Part shown: positions 22,556-34,059 of the stretch, one piece after another | Layout of the letters: every line of letters starts with the position of its first letter | Position numbering within the stretch: position 1 is the stretch's first letter | Notes under the pieces: model-generated | Databases searched by the model: none | Seen by the model: only the letters and a program-made list of their open reading frames with translations | What the model was told of the DNA's origin: nothing | Origin: Lucinisca nassula | Taxonomy: Eukaryota; Mollusca; Bivalvia; Lucinida; Lucinidae | Direction of reading: 5' to 3' | Length of the DNA: 64,000 nt | Assembly: GCA_963580285.1 (NCBI GenBank) | Contig: OY757025.1 | Coordinates: forward strand, 117,865,900 to 117,929,899 | Translations under genes and position numbers: made by a program

Positions 22556-24790
22556 TCAATCATGCAAGTTAATGTCTGTTACCAATTTCACCTCCTCCCT
22601 GGCCAGAATCTCTTCTACATTATACTCTAAAGTATCCCTTTCTGATTTAAATCTCTGACAGTGAAAAAGAAAATGATCCACATTCTCTTTCATGTTGCAT
22701 GTCTCGCACAAACTTGACTGATCTTTGTTAACTTTTGCCTGGTGATCATTTAAGATTGAATGTCCACACAGCACCTGATTTACTGCAGAGAAAGTCCTTC
22801 TGTCCCTATCTCCATAACAGATCCTTTTTCCCACTTCCCCAATTATATCCTGCAATACATTCACTTTGTCTGAGCACTTGTACCTTCTTTCCCATTTTTC
22901 CCTTCCCTGTGATTTACACTCCCGTACTGCTTCTTTCTTGTCCAGGGTCGGTTTTACCTCATTATTTTTAATCATCTCTGATGCTGCCGCCTTTGCTTGT
23001 TGATCTGCCAACTCATTCCCCTCAATATCTTTGTGTCCCGGCACCCAATGAACTTTGACAATATTCTCCCTACACCTTACCTTTGCTAAACTCTCCTTGA
23101 TGCTGAGAACTGTTTCAATCTTGTTAGTTGGCATTTCAGTACTGAAAGCAGTCTTAATAGCTGGTTGACAATCGGTCAGAATATGAACTACTCTGCCTTT
23201 GAAGTCTAGATCAGCCAAGAATTCTAGCCCGATCTGTATACCTACCAATTCTCCAGTATAATTGTTACCTATAGGAGAAACTCCCTTGTTCATCAAAACT
23301 GGTGTGCTGGAGTAACCCTCAAGGTAGACCACAGCACCAGCTCCAGTCGGACCTGGATTACCTAATGCTGATCCATCTGTGAACATTAATACATCGTTTT
23401 TATCACAATTGCTAAGAAGCTCTAATATATTTTCTTTCTGTTCTTCCTTGGAGAATGTGAATTCTTCCTTGTGTACACTTCCTGTCTCTTTGATGAGCCC
23501 CATCAATTCCTTGGTATATCTGAATTCCTTCTCAATGTTCTCAAACTCTAACATTCCCTTCAATTCCCTAAACCTAGACATCAATAAATGAAAAATAGTA
23601 GCTCTTCTACCCACAGTTTTATCCCCCTCTATCCATTTATCGAACTCTTCCCTGAGAGGATCATCTTCATACTTGGCACTGATTCTGATGACTTCTTGTG
23701 CTTGTCTTATCTTCAGCTGTAGGTCTATAGGCATGGTGTTTGTCAAGACTTCCAAAGCTTCTGTGCTGGTACTGTTCAAACAACCTGATGCCTTTAGCAT
23801 CGCTGACCTCTGAACCTTTCCAAACTCCTTACTGCTTTCTTCAAGGGACTCGATTGTCACAGCTGCTCCATACTCCATCACCGGAAGAACCAAGGATTTG
23901 TAGAGTCTCATATACACTGTTTGGCTGCATCCTCTATGTCCTTGAACGAAATTATCAAGACATTTCAAGGCACTGAAACCAGCCTTTGTTTTCTGTTGAA
24001 TATGTTCGTGAAAGTTTAATTTATCATCTACTGTGATACCCAGAATTTTCTTTGAATTGGTTGTTTTTAAAACACTCTCGCCTAACTTCACCTCTGCCGT
24101 CACTTCTGAATCTCTGCCGTTATGTTTAAATACCATTATCTCTGTCTTATCCGGTGCAATCAACATATTCCATCTCCTACACCAATCTACCACAGATGCC
24201 AGTTTATCATTCAACACAGCACAACTTTCCGCCACTGATGTATTACTTTCCCAAACACAGCTATCATCTGCAAATTCTGCATGATTACCTACCACTTCCT
24301 TCATTGAATCACTTGTATACAGATTACAAAGCACTGGACTGATAACTGATCCTTGCGGTATGCCTACTGCAGACTGGAATGTAGGAGATGTAAAATTGTT
24401 CACTTTTAGGAAGTACTTCCGGTCTATAAGGAAGTTCTTAAGGTATAGCCATAATCTGCCAGTAATCCCACTTTCAAATGCCTTTTTCAATAAACCTGCT
24501 CTCCATATTCTTTCATAGCAAGACTCATAATCCATCACTGCGAGCACTGTACTTTCCTTCCTATTCCTTGCTTCTGAAACTGAATTACACAGCCTTAAAA
24601 GAGACTGAACACATGACTTTTGCTTCCTATATGCGTACTGAGTTCTTGCTATACCACCTTCAATTTCCAACTTCCAAATCAGTCTTTTGCTGATAACTCT
24701 TTCCATAATCTTACCTATCACACTTTCTAAAGTAATTGGCCTATACGATCTAACACTGTTATAGTTTGTCTTTCCGGGTTTGGGAAGCAT
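22556..24790 (-). CDS. LINE reverse transcriptase with RNase H domain (partial ORF)
   Basis: Uninterrupted 744-codon ORF, the C-terminal part of a LINE ORF2. Reading from its first ATG: PKPGK and YRPITL (RT finger region), MDYESCYERIW (first catalytic Asp), GIPQGSVISPVLCNLY, and FADDS (the YxDD box) near residue 175. About residue 470 a ribonuclease H domain begins: FTDGSALGNPGPTGAGAV, then YTGELVGIQ, ILTDCQPAI and HWVPGHKDIEGNELAD, so the D-E-D-D residues are all present. Near the C-terminus a CxxC-x7-H-x4-C knuckle (CETCNMKENVDHFLFHC) is visible. The true protein start lies beyond the inserted foldback element, so this copy cannot make a full ORF2. Confidence 0.85.
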   Translation of the reverse strand: MLPKPGKTNYNSVRSYRPITLESVIGKIMERVISKRLIWKLEIEGGIARTQYAYRKQKSCVQSLLRLCNSVSEARNRKESTVLAVMDYESCYERIWRAGLLKKAFESGITGRLWLYLKNFLIDRKYFLKVNNFTSPTFQSAVGIPQGSVISPVLCNLYTSDSMKEVVGNHAEFADDSCVWESNTSVAESCAVLNDKLASVVDWCRRWNMLIAPDKTEIMVFKHNGRDSEVTAEVKLGESVLKTTNSKKILGITVDDKLNFHEHIQQKTKAGFSALKCLDNFVQGHRGCSQTVYMRLYKSLVLPVMEYGAAVTIESLEESSKEFGKVQRSAMLKASGCLNSTSTEALEVLTNTMPIDLQLKIRQAQEVIRISAKYEDDPLREEFDKWIEGDKTVGRRATIFHLLMSRFRELKGMLEFENIEKEFRYTKELMGLIKETGSVHKEEFTFSKEEQKENILELLSNCDKNDVLMFTDGSALGNPGPTGAGAVVYLEGYSSTPVLMNKGVSPIGNNYTGELVGIQIGLEFLADLDFKGRVVHILTDCQPAIKTAFSTEMPTNKIETVLSIKESLAKVRCRENIVKVHWVPGHKDIEGNELADQQAKAAASEMIKNNEVKPTLDKKEAVRECKSQGREKWERRYKCSDKVNVLQDIIGEVGKRICYGDRDRRTFSAVNQVLCGHSILNDHQAKVNKDQSSLCETCNMKENVDHFLFHCQRFKSERDTLEYNVEEILAREEVKLVTDINLHD

Positions 24791-25249
24791 TACCTTTGGG
24801 TCTAACTTGAAATCATCAGGCAGTACACCGTTGGACCGGTCTCCCTATTTGGTGACAAGAAGTGACAAGAGGTGACAAGAAGTGACAAGAGGTGACAAGA
24901 AGTGACAAGAGCTATTTTATGGTGACAAGAAGTGTTAAGACGCATTTGCGACCCTTTTTTGAAAGTAAAATATGATATATTAAACATTGTTGCAAGAGTT
25001 TGAATTCCTTTTAAGACCCCTATGATGCGCTGCAGCTAAGTGATCGAGCCAGAGAAACGCAAACGCTCGCATGCGTATTAAAGCCTGTAAATGACTACAT
25101 CCCTATCATAAACCAAATTATTTATTGTGACATGACTAGGCAAATGATTTGTTCATGCCTGGAAATGAATTCCATATAATATAAGACACTAGAACCCCAA
25201 TTGACCCACTAGAATCATATCAGGGCCGTCTTCAGATTTTCTTGTCGGG

Positions 25250-26045
25250 AATAAATTCAAGCTGGTGACAAGAGAATGTACACGATGAGTTTCACTGTCA
25301 CACAAAATTCCAATGAAGTGTGTATAGACCTTAGCAGAGATTCATATATCAGGCTGCACATATGCACAGGCTAATCCAAGTCTTTTCTATGCACACATGC
25401 TTGACGACGCTTCAGTGCCTCTTCAGATTTTTTGGGCCGGGAATTAATTCAAGTTAATTTGGTGACAAGAAAATTTTACACGTATTAGCATGTTATACTA
25501 TATTTCTCCATCACATAAAATTATTCCCTCAGCATATGCTTAGGCTGATCCTTTCTAGGCACACTTGCTCGATGACGCTTCAGTGCCTCTTCAGGTTTTT
25601 TTTTTTTGGTCGGAAATAAAGTCAAGTTAATTTGGTGACAAGAAAATTTTACATGTATGAGATGATCTACTACATTTCTCCGTCAAATAAAATTATACCC
25701 TCAGCTTAGAAAACATACCGGACTGTGCATATGCACAGGCTGATCCAAGTCTTTTCTAGGCACACAGGCTCGATGATGCATCAGTGCCTCTTCAGATTTT
25801 TTGCGGTCGGGAATACCGTCAAGTTAATTTGGTGACAAGAAAATTTTGCATGTATGAAACGATCTACTATATTTCTCCGTCACATAAAATTATACCCTCA
25901 GTGGAGAAAACATACCAGACTGCGCATATGCGCAGGCTGATCCAAGTCTTTTCTAGGCACACTTGTTCGATGACGCTTCAGTGTCTCTTGTCGGGAATAA
26001 AGTCAAAATACATGTATGTGATAATCTACTCTATTTCTCTGTGAC
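25250..26045 (+). repeat. About 190-bp tandem repeats inside foldback B
   Basis: Four diverged units can be aligned on GACGCTTCAGTGCCTCTTCA (about 25405, 25574, 25775, 25971). Each is followed by GGAATAAAGTCAAG and in most copies by GGTGACAAGAAAATTTTA, so the terminal phrase TGACAAG recurs inside the unit. Each unit also contains a GCATATGCACAGGCTGATCC word found elsewhere in the window. Confidence 0.75.
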
Positions 26046-26081
26046 ATAAAATTTCTAGAAAATGTATAAAGCCACTCCCTA

Positions 26082-26186
26082 ACCCCCCCCCCCCCCCCAC
26101 ACACACACACAGCAGAGATCATCGATTCGGAACAGCAGACTATGCAGGCTGATCTGAGTCTTCTCAGGGAACACACACATAGAGAG

Positions 26187-26236
<50 letters not shown>
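26082..26236. repeat. Poly-C/AC and GA microsatellites
   Basis: A C-run (from about 26084) merges into an AC run to 26111; a long GA dinucleotide run covers about 26176-26236. A TTTA tetranucleotide run follows near 26308-26330. Confidence 0.95.
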
Positions 26237-26699
26237 TGCGTGTTAAATAGACAGAATATACTCATTAGAATAAGATTGAACTTGAAACAAATTAAAAATT
26301 ACTGTTTAATTTATTTATTTATTTATTTATGCTCTTGTCAAAGCTATGAATTTATGATTAGCAAGCTGAGTCAAAATAATATGTCGACCAAATGTCAATA
26401 ACGCAAGCTTGTGATTAATCAACCGAGATAACTCAGTAATGGGTGAAAGCAATTATCTTAATGAGTGGCGCACGCACGATTATGGAAGGAAGGAAGACTT
26501 CTATCCCTACTGCTTGTTTGTTTTATTGCGGTTTAACGGCCCAGTCAGCACTATTTAGGTCATTTTTAGCAGGTCAGTTCATTTATCCACACTTTTCCTG
26601 GGCAGGCTTATACGTAAGCGGTTAACCAGTACAGAGCAATTCTGTTGCCAGAAACTGACAACTGCCCTTCTTGAACGCACGGGTAATTTATCATAATGG

Positions 26700-26997
26700 G
26701 TTCGCCCCCGCACATCTGGGCTTGGAGAAATAAATTGGGCTGCATGATGCTTCCACGCAGAGCTGAATCTGACCAAACAGGGGTGCTGGTAAACCGCTTA
26801 AAAGGACTAAGCCTGCTCAGGCAAAGTGGTGAGAGTCAGATCTTCCGATGCATATAAGCCTTCTGGTTTCATTGGGCAGCAGGGCTTGATATGTCATTTC
26901 ATCTCAATGTCGAGTAAAACACCCAACGGAATTGGAAGCAACGTCTCCAAAATGACCTAAATAATGTTGACGGGGACGTCAAACACCAATTCAAAGT
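26700..26997 (+). mobile_element. SINE family A copy
   Basis: Plus-strand SINE A from GTTCGCCCCCGCACATC to GACGGGGACGTCAAACACC. A minus-strand fragment of the same family (about 26515-26620) precedes it head to head, separated by ~80 bp. Confidence 0.8.
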
Positions 26998-27939
26998 AAA
27001 AAAGTAATAATGGGGAAGCCCAGTTTTCTCTATATAAAATGGGCTTTCACATGTAGGAAATTCACATGAATCCTGGTTAAACCCGCTTTTATATTTATAA
27101 ATTAAGACGACATTGTTTTGGAGCCTGAGTTTATTTGAGAAATCTCTTGTCGGTAAATGCGGTTAACCCCTTCTTCGGTTATAACGAGTACCCAAAGTCT
27201 ATGTTTATGAGCAGAGAAAAAAAAACATGAAGGAAAGTCGCAGATACCCACGTAAAACTCACTTTTTTGCTCATAAAATGAAGTGACTTTGTATATAAAG
27301 AGAACTTTCTTGTCGGTAAATGCGGTTAAACGCCTGAATAAAGCATGTTGCTTTTTCCTCCAAACGTCTTTAAATTTGGCCAAAATGAATATCTAACTCA
27401 AGAATAACATTAAATTTATCATTTTAAGCAATAATATAAGTTTAATTTTGTGTTAGAAAGTTTCTTGTCACCATAAAATAGCTCTTGTCACTTCTTGTCA
27501 CCTCTTGTCACTTCTTGTCACCTCTTGTCACTTCTTGTCACCAAATAGGGAGACCCCGTTGGACCAGCATTTCTGTATTAAATAGTGTAAACCTTTCACA
27601 ATGGCTTCACCACCCCTTTTCAATAATATATTAAACACTTTTTCTTCAGGGCTAGGTGCACTATTATTTTGCAGTTGAGAAATTGCTGCTTCCACTTCTT
27701 CAATGTGAATATCACTATTTTCATGACCACATGTTTCTGAGAAATTTTCCTCTTGAATCACTAAATCTCAAAATATGCAAGGAAATATAAATTTATTTTT
27801 AACTGACATCTTTGAACAGAATTTTTCGATGTTGTTGGTAGAAATGAAAGGTCTTTATTTATACTTTTAACAACTGGATGTGATGACATCACAGAACTCT
27901 TTACTAAGGAAATACTGCGAGGGAACAAAGTGTCACCGA

Positions 27940-28015
27940 AACAGGTCAGTCACCATTGCTGAGCCTCCTACGATAAGGGTGCACTAACCACTGACTGAGC
28001 TATAACGCTCCACTA
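27940..28015 (-). repeat. tRNA-like SINE head fragment
   Basis: Reversed: GGAGCGTTATAGCTCAGTC ... GTTAGTGCACCC ..., a box A-like head close to SINE family C; box B is degenerate. A similar isolated fragment with GGTTCAATCCC lies at 62425-62490 (minus). Confidence 0.5.
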
Positions 28016-28629
28016 CTATTGTATTCTTGTTGTATTTTACTTGTTTTCAATATGTGACGTTATATAAAGCCTTGGCAATTTATCTTCATCTTCTAAGCTT
28101 CTTCATCTTTATTGTTGTTCTTTAAATCAATCGTTGTTGTTGAATCACTTCCTTCAGATGTTCATGGGCGCCATATTGTAAACAGTCTCGTTTTGAAAAT
28201 TGCCAAGGTCTAGATTGTACTCACAACAACAACTTGGTACCTCAAAAGAACCAAATAACTAATGTTATTTTTTCTTGATAGTACAAATTTGAATGAGACG
28301 AAAATTTAGATATAGGCTATTTCTTTTCGAATTCATCTTAGAACTAGGCTACTTAAAATTTGGAAAGTTCGGAAGTTTCAAAAAATTTGGAAAAGTTTGA
28401 CTAGTATTACAGTCAGCGTGCGGTCTATACACTGACGCACCTGTTGTTATGTTGTTTGTTGGCATGTGTTAGGCTCTGGGTTCTGATCTGATCAGCTCCT
28501 GGTGTAGCTTTACTAATTTAATTTAAACCTGCAAAAGACCACATAGAGTTGCATGAATGAAAGTCATTTGACGTGTAACTAGTAACGATTCAGATTCAGA
28601 AAAGTAAGAAAAATTGGAAAAGGATAAAT

Positions 28630-28800
28630 AATATAACAAATTTTTGGTAACCGGACAAAATCCCTACCCCCGAACAAAATTCCCCATTTTTGTAAAGGCG
28701 GACGAAATTCCCCAGACAAAATCCCCCGGACAAAACCCCCTCGCTCTATGTAAGGTCGGACCCCTACCCCCGGAACATAATCCCTCCCTGACATAATCAC
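28630..28800. repeat. GACAAAATCCCC phrase repeats
   Basis: Five or six spaced CGGACAAAATCCCC-like phrases, in the style of the foldback arms. Inverse-oriented phrases (TTTTGTCC, GTTATGTCCGGGG) occur at 35440-35605, so the two could be remnants of arms, but this link is weak. Confidence 0.45.
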
Positions 28801-29261
28801 AATTGCTTTTAATTGGTATAGTTAATTTCCTTCCACTACCCACAATTTATGTTTTTAGCAGAAATATGAAAAATATCGGAATCTTTTATCGGAATATGTC
28901 AATCTTTGGAGATAAAATTTTCACGGTACGTACAAACACCGGATTGGACTCAATTACCCGATCGGACTCTATTTGTCCCATTATTTCCTTAGTTTTTCGA
29001 CTTTTTCTCCGTATTGTTTTTATTTTTATTAGTTTTGGTATTTGGTTCTGCTTTATTATCACTGCATTTGCACTTAAATATTACGTATCAACAATGTGTA
29101 CGTTTGCGCAATACGGAGATACTTTGGAGATTTTGCCACTGTGATCTTTATGGCATATTCAGCTTCAGATAGATGGGTGGATTTTTCTGGAATGTGTTTT
29201 AACTGAATCAAGGTAGCAAAATTAAATCCACCGGCCATTTAACATATACCCCCACCTCGCA

Positions 29262-29372
<111 letters not shown>

Positions 29373-29654
29373 TATGTTTTAACTGAATCAAGATATCAAA
29401 ATTGAATCCGCCGGCCATTTAACATGTATCCCAGTTCGAATATAAAAGTGTTCGTGCTATAAAAAAAAAACAAAAAACGTAGTGAATACAGCGAGCATTG
29501 CGAGACTGTATTGGGCGAACAAACTCTTCTTAACCTTCGCTGCTCGCGTGAGCTGCAGGTACGTTTTCTCAATGCACAGCCCAGTTGGACGAATACGGTA
29601 GATATTTAACACATACTAGAATATATTTATTATCGTTGTTATTAAATTCGGGGA

Positions 29655-30868
29655 AAGTATAAAACCCGGGAGTAACAGCCGGGAGCCGTGAGTAAAATCC
29701 GGGAGTACATTTTGGCAATCGAATAAAGATATTAAACATTAACATATCTAGATGAAATTTGGAAAAAAGTAGAATATAGACTCCTCTTTAAAATGCATAT
29801 AAGTTTTAAATTAATAAGTGAGTACTTTTCAAGATATGAACCGAAATATATGACCATGTCGTAAAAAATTTGCCCGGGAGTAGCTTTTTGCGGTATTGAC
29901 GATGTCAAGCATTTTGCAAAATATGTTCAGTCTGGGATTGCTACAAGAATAAGTTTGTGTATTGTCAATTAAAAACATATCAAAGATTAGAAAAATACAA
30001 AAATAAAGTTATTCCATCGCTCCGTGAAGTAAGTAATTGACCCGGGAGTAGGCCGGGAGTAATTTCTGGGTTGAAATCGGCGTTTATTGGCGTTATTGCC
30101 TATGTCACATACATTGTATTTAATAAACGTAGTCTTACTACCCTGACAGCTAATAGCAAAGGCACTGATCAGACTGCGGAGGTAATTGTGTCATCGTTTC
30201 TACATTATACTACCATAAAACAAATAGCGCCAAATATAAATGTCCCGGTCACATAAAATCATAGGCGCAGGAGCAGGTCATGAGTTGGGTTGGGGGTTTG
30301 GATGTGTGTCGAGTCCCGATATGACAAGTAAATGAATTCATGTACTCCATGCTGAATCTTAGCTTTTCTTCTGACAAACGTTTAAGAAATACAATGTGTG
30401 TGATAGAAGCAATAAGGCCGAGAATAAGGCAAATAAACGCCGATTTCAACCCAGAAATTACTCCCGGCCCACTCCCGGGTCAATTATTTACCAGGCGGAG
30501 CGATGAAATAACTTTAATGTTGCATTTTTCTAATCTCTGACATGTTTTTAATTAATAACACATAAAGTTATTCTTGTAGAACCCCCAGACTGAATATATT
30601 TTGCAAAATGCTTGACATCATCAATACCGCAAAAGTTACTCCCGGGCGAAAATTTTGCGACGTGGTCGTATATTTCGGTTCATATCTTGAAAAGTACATG
30701 GTAATAATGTTAACACTTATGTGCATTTTAAAGTAACGTCTATATTCTACTTTTGATTCAAATTTCATCCAAATATGTGAATGTATAGTACCTTTATTCG
30801 ATTGTCAAAATTTACTCCCGAATTTTACTCCCGGCTCCCGGCCGTTACTCCCGGGTTTTATACTTTCT
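29655..30868. mobile_element. Long inverted repeat (foldback element D), CCGGGAGTAA phrases
   Basis: Arms of about 440 bp (29655-30098 and 30425-30868) are inverted copies separated by a ~325-bp spacer. The outer ends read AAAGTATAAAACCCGGGAGT, and the phrase CCGGGAGTAA recurs at the outer and inner ends of both arms. Flanks TTAAATTCGG and TTAAATTAGG look like a worn 10-bp target duplication. No ORF of interest. An RNA across it would fold into a ~440-bp stem. Confidence 0.8.
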
Positions 30869-31443
30869 CTTAAATTAGGGATTAACACAGGTGATCCACT
30901 TAACGATGTAATCACGTTTGATGTTTCAGAAGGTAAAGGCCGACGGAGAAAATTGAATTGTTACATTACGAAATAATAATAATAATTAAAAAAACGGCTA
31001 TATATATTGAAAACTTTTCCAACAAAAAGAAAAATAAATGATAATTTTCAGATAAAAATTCTGATATTTTTCATATTTCTGCTCAAAACATAGATTTGGG
31101 AAATCGTTAGAACCGCCTCAGCGAGGCGCTTCTGACGAGTACCCACAATCCATGTTTTATCAACAGAATTAAGAAAAGTTAATATATACCGCACACACTC
31201 ACACAGACGCATGCGCGTGCAAAACTGAAAAAAAAAAAAAAAAAAATTTACGAGGACTGTTCAAATATGAATGCAAGTAGAACGTTTTCTCATGCATTAA
31301 TGCGAAAATCAACTGGAAATAAATATCACAGCGTAGAAAAACATTTTACCTATACATTGATACCAAACCTGTTTAAATCCATCTTCTTTAGCCATGTATA
31401 TCGTTCGATAAACACTGTCTACTCTTGTATACTAATACAAAAC

Positions 31444-33764
31444 ATGGTTGGAAGAAGGTTAGAGTACGCCGTTGAAATACGGTCCTATATTAAGAATCGT
31501 TGTATTCGTTGTATTCTTGGTATACGGTGCAAAGACATTTTTGATGAACTATGTTCGGTTTATGGGCATAATGAAATGTCTTTGTCGACAGTTTTTCGTT
31601 GGTGTAAGAAATTCATCTGTGGGCTAGGCTCAACAGAAGATGCACCACATCGGCCGAAAAGAGCAACATCTGCCAAGATGGTTGCTAGAGTGAAAGAAAT
31701 AGTTGTTACCGATGCACGATACACCACTAGGCAAATAGTTAGTATGGTTGGCATCTCATTAGGAGCAGCTCATACAATTCTGAAACGGGATTTGAAAATG
31801 AGAAAGATCTTTGCTGGAGGGATTCCCCATCTGTTGACAGATGAGCAGAAAAAGACACGCGTTCAGTGCGCCAAGAAGTTGCTTAAAGACACATTTTTCG
31901 ATTACATAACATCCTAATGACAGTTTATTAAAGAATCCAGCATTGAGATAAAATACACTTGGGGTATTCAGGCTGTCTTACAGGTAGGGGACCAAGAGAG
32001 GGTAATAAATTACCTAGGGAAATGACTTTGACACATTTACACCCAAGTCCTTATTTTGATTTGCATGTGAGAAACAACAGCAATTTTTTCCGATTTTATA
32101 TTTAGTAGCCATTATTTATAATCATTACAGAAAATGCCAATTCCAATATATTGGTAATTTTTTTATCATTTTCAGATAAAATCTTGATAACTTTATTATT
32201 TCTGCTCTAAACATATATCGTGGGTACTCATAGGAACCACCTCGGCAAAGTGGTTCAGACGAGTACCCACACTTTGTTTTTACAGTGTGACTGCTTGTAA
32301 GAACTGCTTCCATGAGGCGGTTCTAACGAGGACACACAATATATGTTTTTGAGGAAAAAGGAACATCCCGTAAACCCCACTTTCTATAGAGAAAATGGGG
32401 GTTTAAGGGGTATACAATATTTTCCTTATTTCTGCTCCAAATCATAGGTTGCGGATGCCTGTTAGAATCGTCTCATTGAGTCATAGGTTGTGGGTACTCG
32501 TTTGAACCACCTCATTGAGGCGGCTCTAAGGAGCACCCACAACCTATGTTTCCAATATAAAAAGAAGAATACATTTAATTGTGTTTGTTATTTTAGTTTT
32601 AAACTTGAAAAGGTGAAAAATAAAATCTTAAAAACATTTTTTTTCTCTTTTCTGATATGATTGTGTCTAAAACAAAGAACATTTTATAGTTCCTCTTGAC
32701 TGAAACTATAAAATGCTAATGTTTTAGACATTATATGATTTGTGTATCACATACTTTCAACCAAAATAAAATAAATAAATAAAAAAATAAATATTTATAA
32801 ATAAAAAAAGGTAAATTGATTGATTAAATTTTGAGGTTAATCAATTCATTTGCCTTGTATGTTTTTGCACTTTTGAGTAAAGGAAACAATGGATATCAGT
32901 GTTTTTCTTTACTTTATTTTAAAATAAAAAAGAAGTTACTTAAACAATATGTTGTTGGAAACAATCTTAGTAAATTATACTATCACTCAAGTACCCTTAT
33001 TGAGCCCCCTATTAAACAAGAAATCTGCTCATAATCACCTCTTAATCACTTAGATAAGATAAACCTTTGATGTGCGCTATGGTCCGAAGGAAATGTTTAT
33101 TGAAGATCATTAGACAGGCCACCCTTTTTATATAAGGAAAAAATGTGTCTTTAAAAGTCTCCCAATTACAATGCATGGTCTTTCGCTAATGTCGTCACAG
33201 GTGACGAGACATGGGTTCACTTTTTTGAGCCAAAACGAAGGATTCAGAACAAAATATGGGCAACAAAGTATTGCAAAAGACCATGCATTGCAAAGCGGAC
33301 CATGAGCATCAAGAAGGTAATCTATGCCATATTCTTTTCAAATCAGAACCCTGCTATTCAGGTTGCTGTGCCTAAAGGCAAATCTTTAAATGCGAAGTTT
33401 TACAAGAATAAAGTTCTTCGAAAATTGAAGAAATATTTCAAAGAACGAAGACCCGCAACTGGTTTGGCCAATGTCAGATTGCTACATGACAATGCGTCAT
33501 CGCACAAGGCGTTCATTGTGCAAGACTATCTGAAGCAGGAAAAGGTTGTTGAACTCCCTCACCCCCCGTATTCCCCTGACCTTGCCCCGTGTGACTTTTT
33601 TTTTGTTCCCGCGGCTGAAAAAATACCATTCTGGTCGAAAATTTGTACAGCGCAAACACCTCGGTTCTGCAATATTCCAGTGCCTTCATAGTATACCTCG
33701 AAAAGACTACAAAATGCATTCAATGATTGGATCAGAAGACTGAAAGTCTGTATATCTGTTAAAG
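31444..33764 (+). pseudogene. Mariner transposase, broken
   Basis: The N-terminal part (31444-31886, MVGRRLEYAVEIRSYIKNRC ...) carries a helix-turn-helix pair with VSMVGISLGAAHTIL, then HLLTDEQK. The catalytic part resumes at 33155 with VVTGDETWVHFFEPK (first D), LLHDNASSHKA (second D) and SPDLAPCDFFF (third D, 34 residues between the last two), so it is DD34D mariner. Defects: the 1.26-kb insertion, a frame change at the join, and a slip in the T-run at about 33597 that moves the C-terminus (RLKKYHSGRKF) to another frame. Inactive. Confidence 0.9.
31887..33150. mobile_element. TTAA-target DNA element inside the mariner
   Basis: TTAA at 31883-31886 and 33151-33154 brackets ends AGACACATTTTT and, inverted, AAAAATGTGTCT. 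The element is 1264 bp without a transposase ORF. TTAA targets occur in piggyBac and Kolobok elements. It contains MITE E palindromes (32205-32285, 32440-32550) and AT-rich filler. Confidence 0.8.
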
Positions 33765-34059
33765 GGAAATACTTTGAGGGGACAAAATAAATTTTTCATC
33801 GAAATCTATCACGGAAACATTTTTATGTGCTTAGTTGCATTCATATTTGAACAGTCCTCGTACAGGAGTAGATTTTTTCTTACGTCTGCACAAACCATAG
33901 ATTATGGGTACTCGTTAGAACCGTCTCGTCGAGGCAGTTCTAACAACTACACTCAGTCTATGTTAGGAAACCTTAAAGATACCCACCCCTAAACCATATA
34001 TCTTGGCTGCAAGTGGCAGTGCCTCCCCTGAGCTCTAGTGAGCGTAGTGGCCCATCGGC

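Larger units (their letters stand above)
24838..27555. mobile_element. Foldback element B with 94-bp perfect TIRs of TGACAAG phrase repeats
   Basis: Inserted in the LINE. The target CCGTTGGACC is present on both sides (24828-24837 and 27556-27565), a 10-bp duplication. The ends are perfect inverted repeats of 94 bp (24838-24931 and 27462-27555), starting GGTCTCCCTATTTGGTGACA and made of alternating GTGACAAGAA / GTGACAAGAG decamers. The element is 2718 bp with no transposase ORF. It carries ~190-bp tandem repeats (25250-26045), microsatellites and SINE pieces. Arm structure and duplication length resemble Foldback/Galileo or Mutator-like elements; the superfamily is not settled. Confidence 0.88.
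22354..27775 (-). mobile_element. I-type LINE (RT + RNase H), split by a foldback element
   Basis: Minus-strand non-LTR retrotransposon. The 3' end is a CAA-type repeat tail at 22354-22370. The RT-RNase H ORF occupies 22556-24790 and continues in the same frame through 24837, then resumes at 27566 after the inserted element (24838-27555) and its second target copy. The reading KCWSNG / VLPDDFK across the insertion keeps frame. The element is 5'-truncated near 27775; no endonuclease part is seen. RNase H after RT points to the I/Nimb/Ingi side of LINE phylogeny. Confidence 0.88.
27776..29190. other. Mostly unrecognised sequence between genes
   Basis: Apart from the tRNA-like fragment and the GACAAAATCCCC repeats, nothing is recognised. 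GGGCGCCATATTGTAAACA at 28167 contains a GCCAT-core word like those of YY1-type initiator sites, which might mark a promoter, but there is no exon beside it. Confidence 0.4.
31249..33862 (+). mobile_element. Mariner (DD34D) element, interrupted
   Basis: Perfect 28-bp terminal inverted repeats beginning TACGAGGACTGTTCAAATAT at 31249-31276 and 33835-33862, with TA targets. The interior is a mariner transposase gene broken by a TTAA-type insertion at 31887-33150. Without that insertion the element would be ~1.35 kb, normal for mariner. Confidence 0.92.

Noticed and set aside
28160..28200. Promoter with YY1-like GGCGCCATATTGTA
   Set aside because: A single motif with no adjacent exon or other core elements; mentioned only in the region note.
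28803..29144. 113-residue ORF with hydrophobic stretches
   Set aside because: Starts in MITE E-derived sequence, has no splice or homology support and an AT-rich composition that yields hydrophobic codons by chance.
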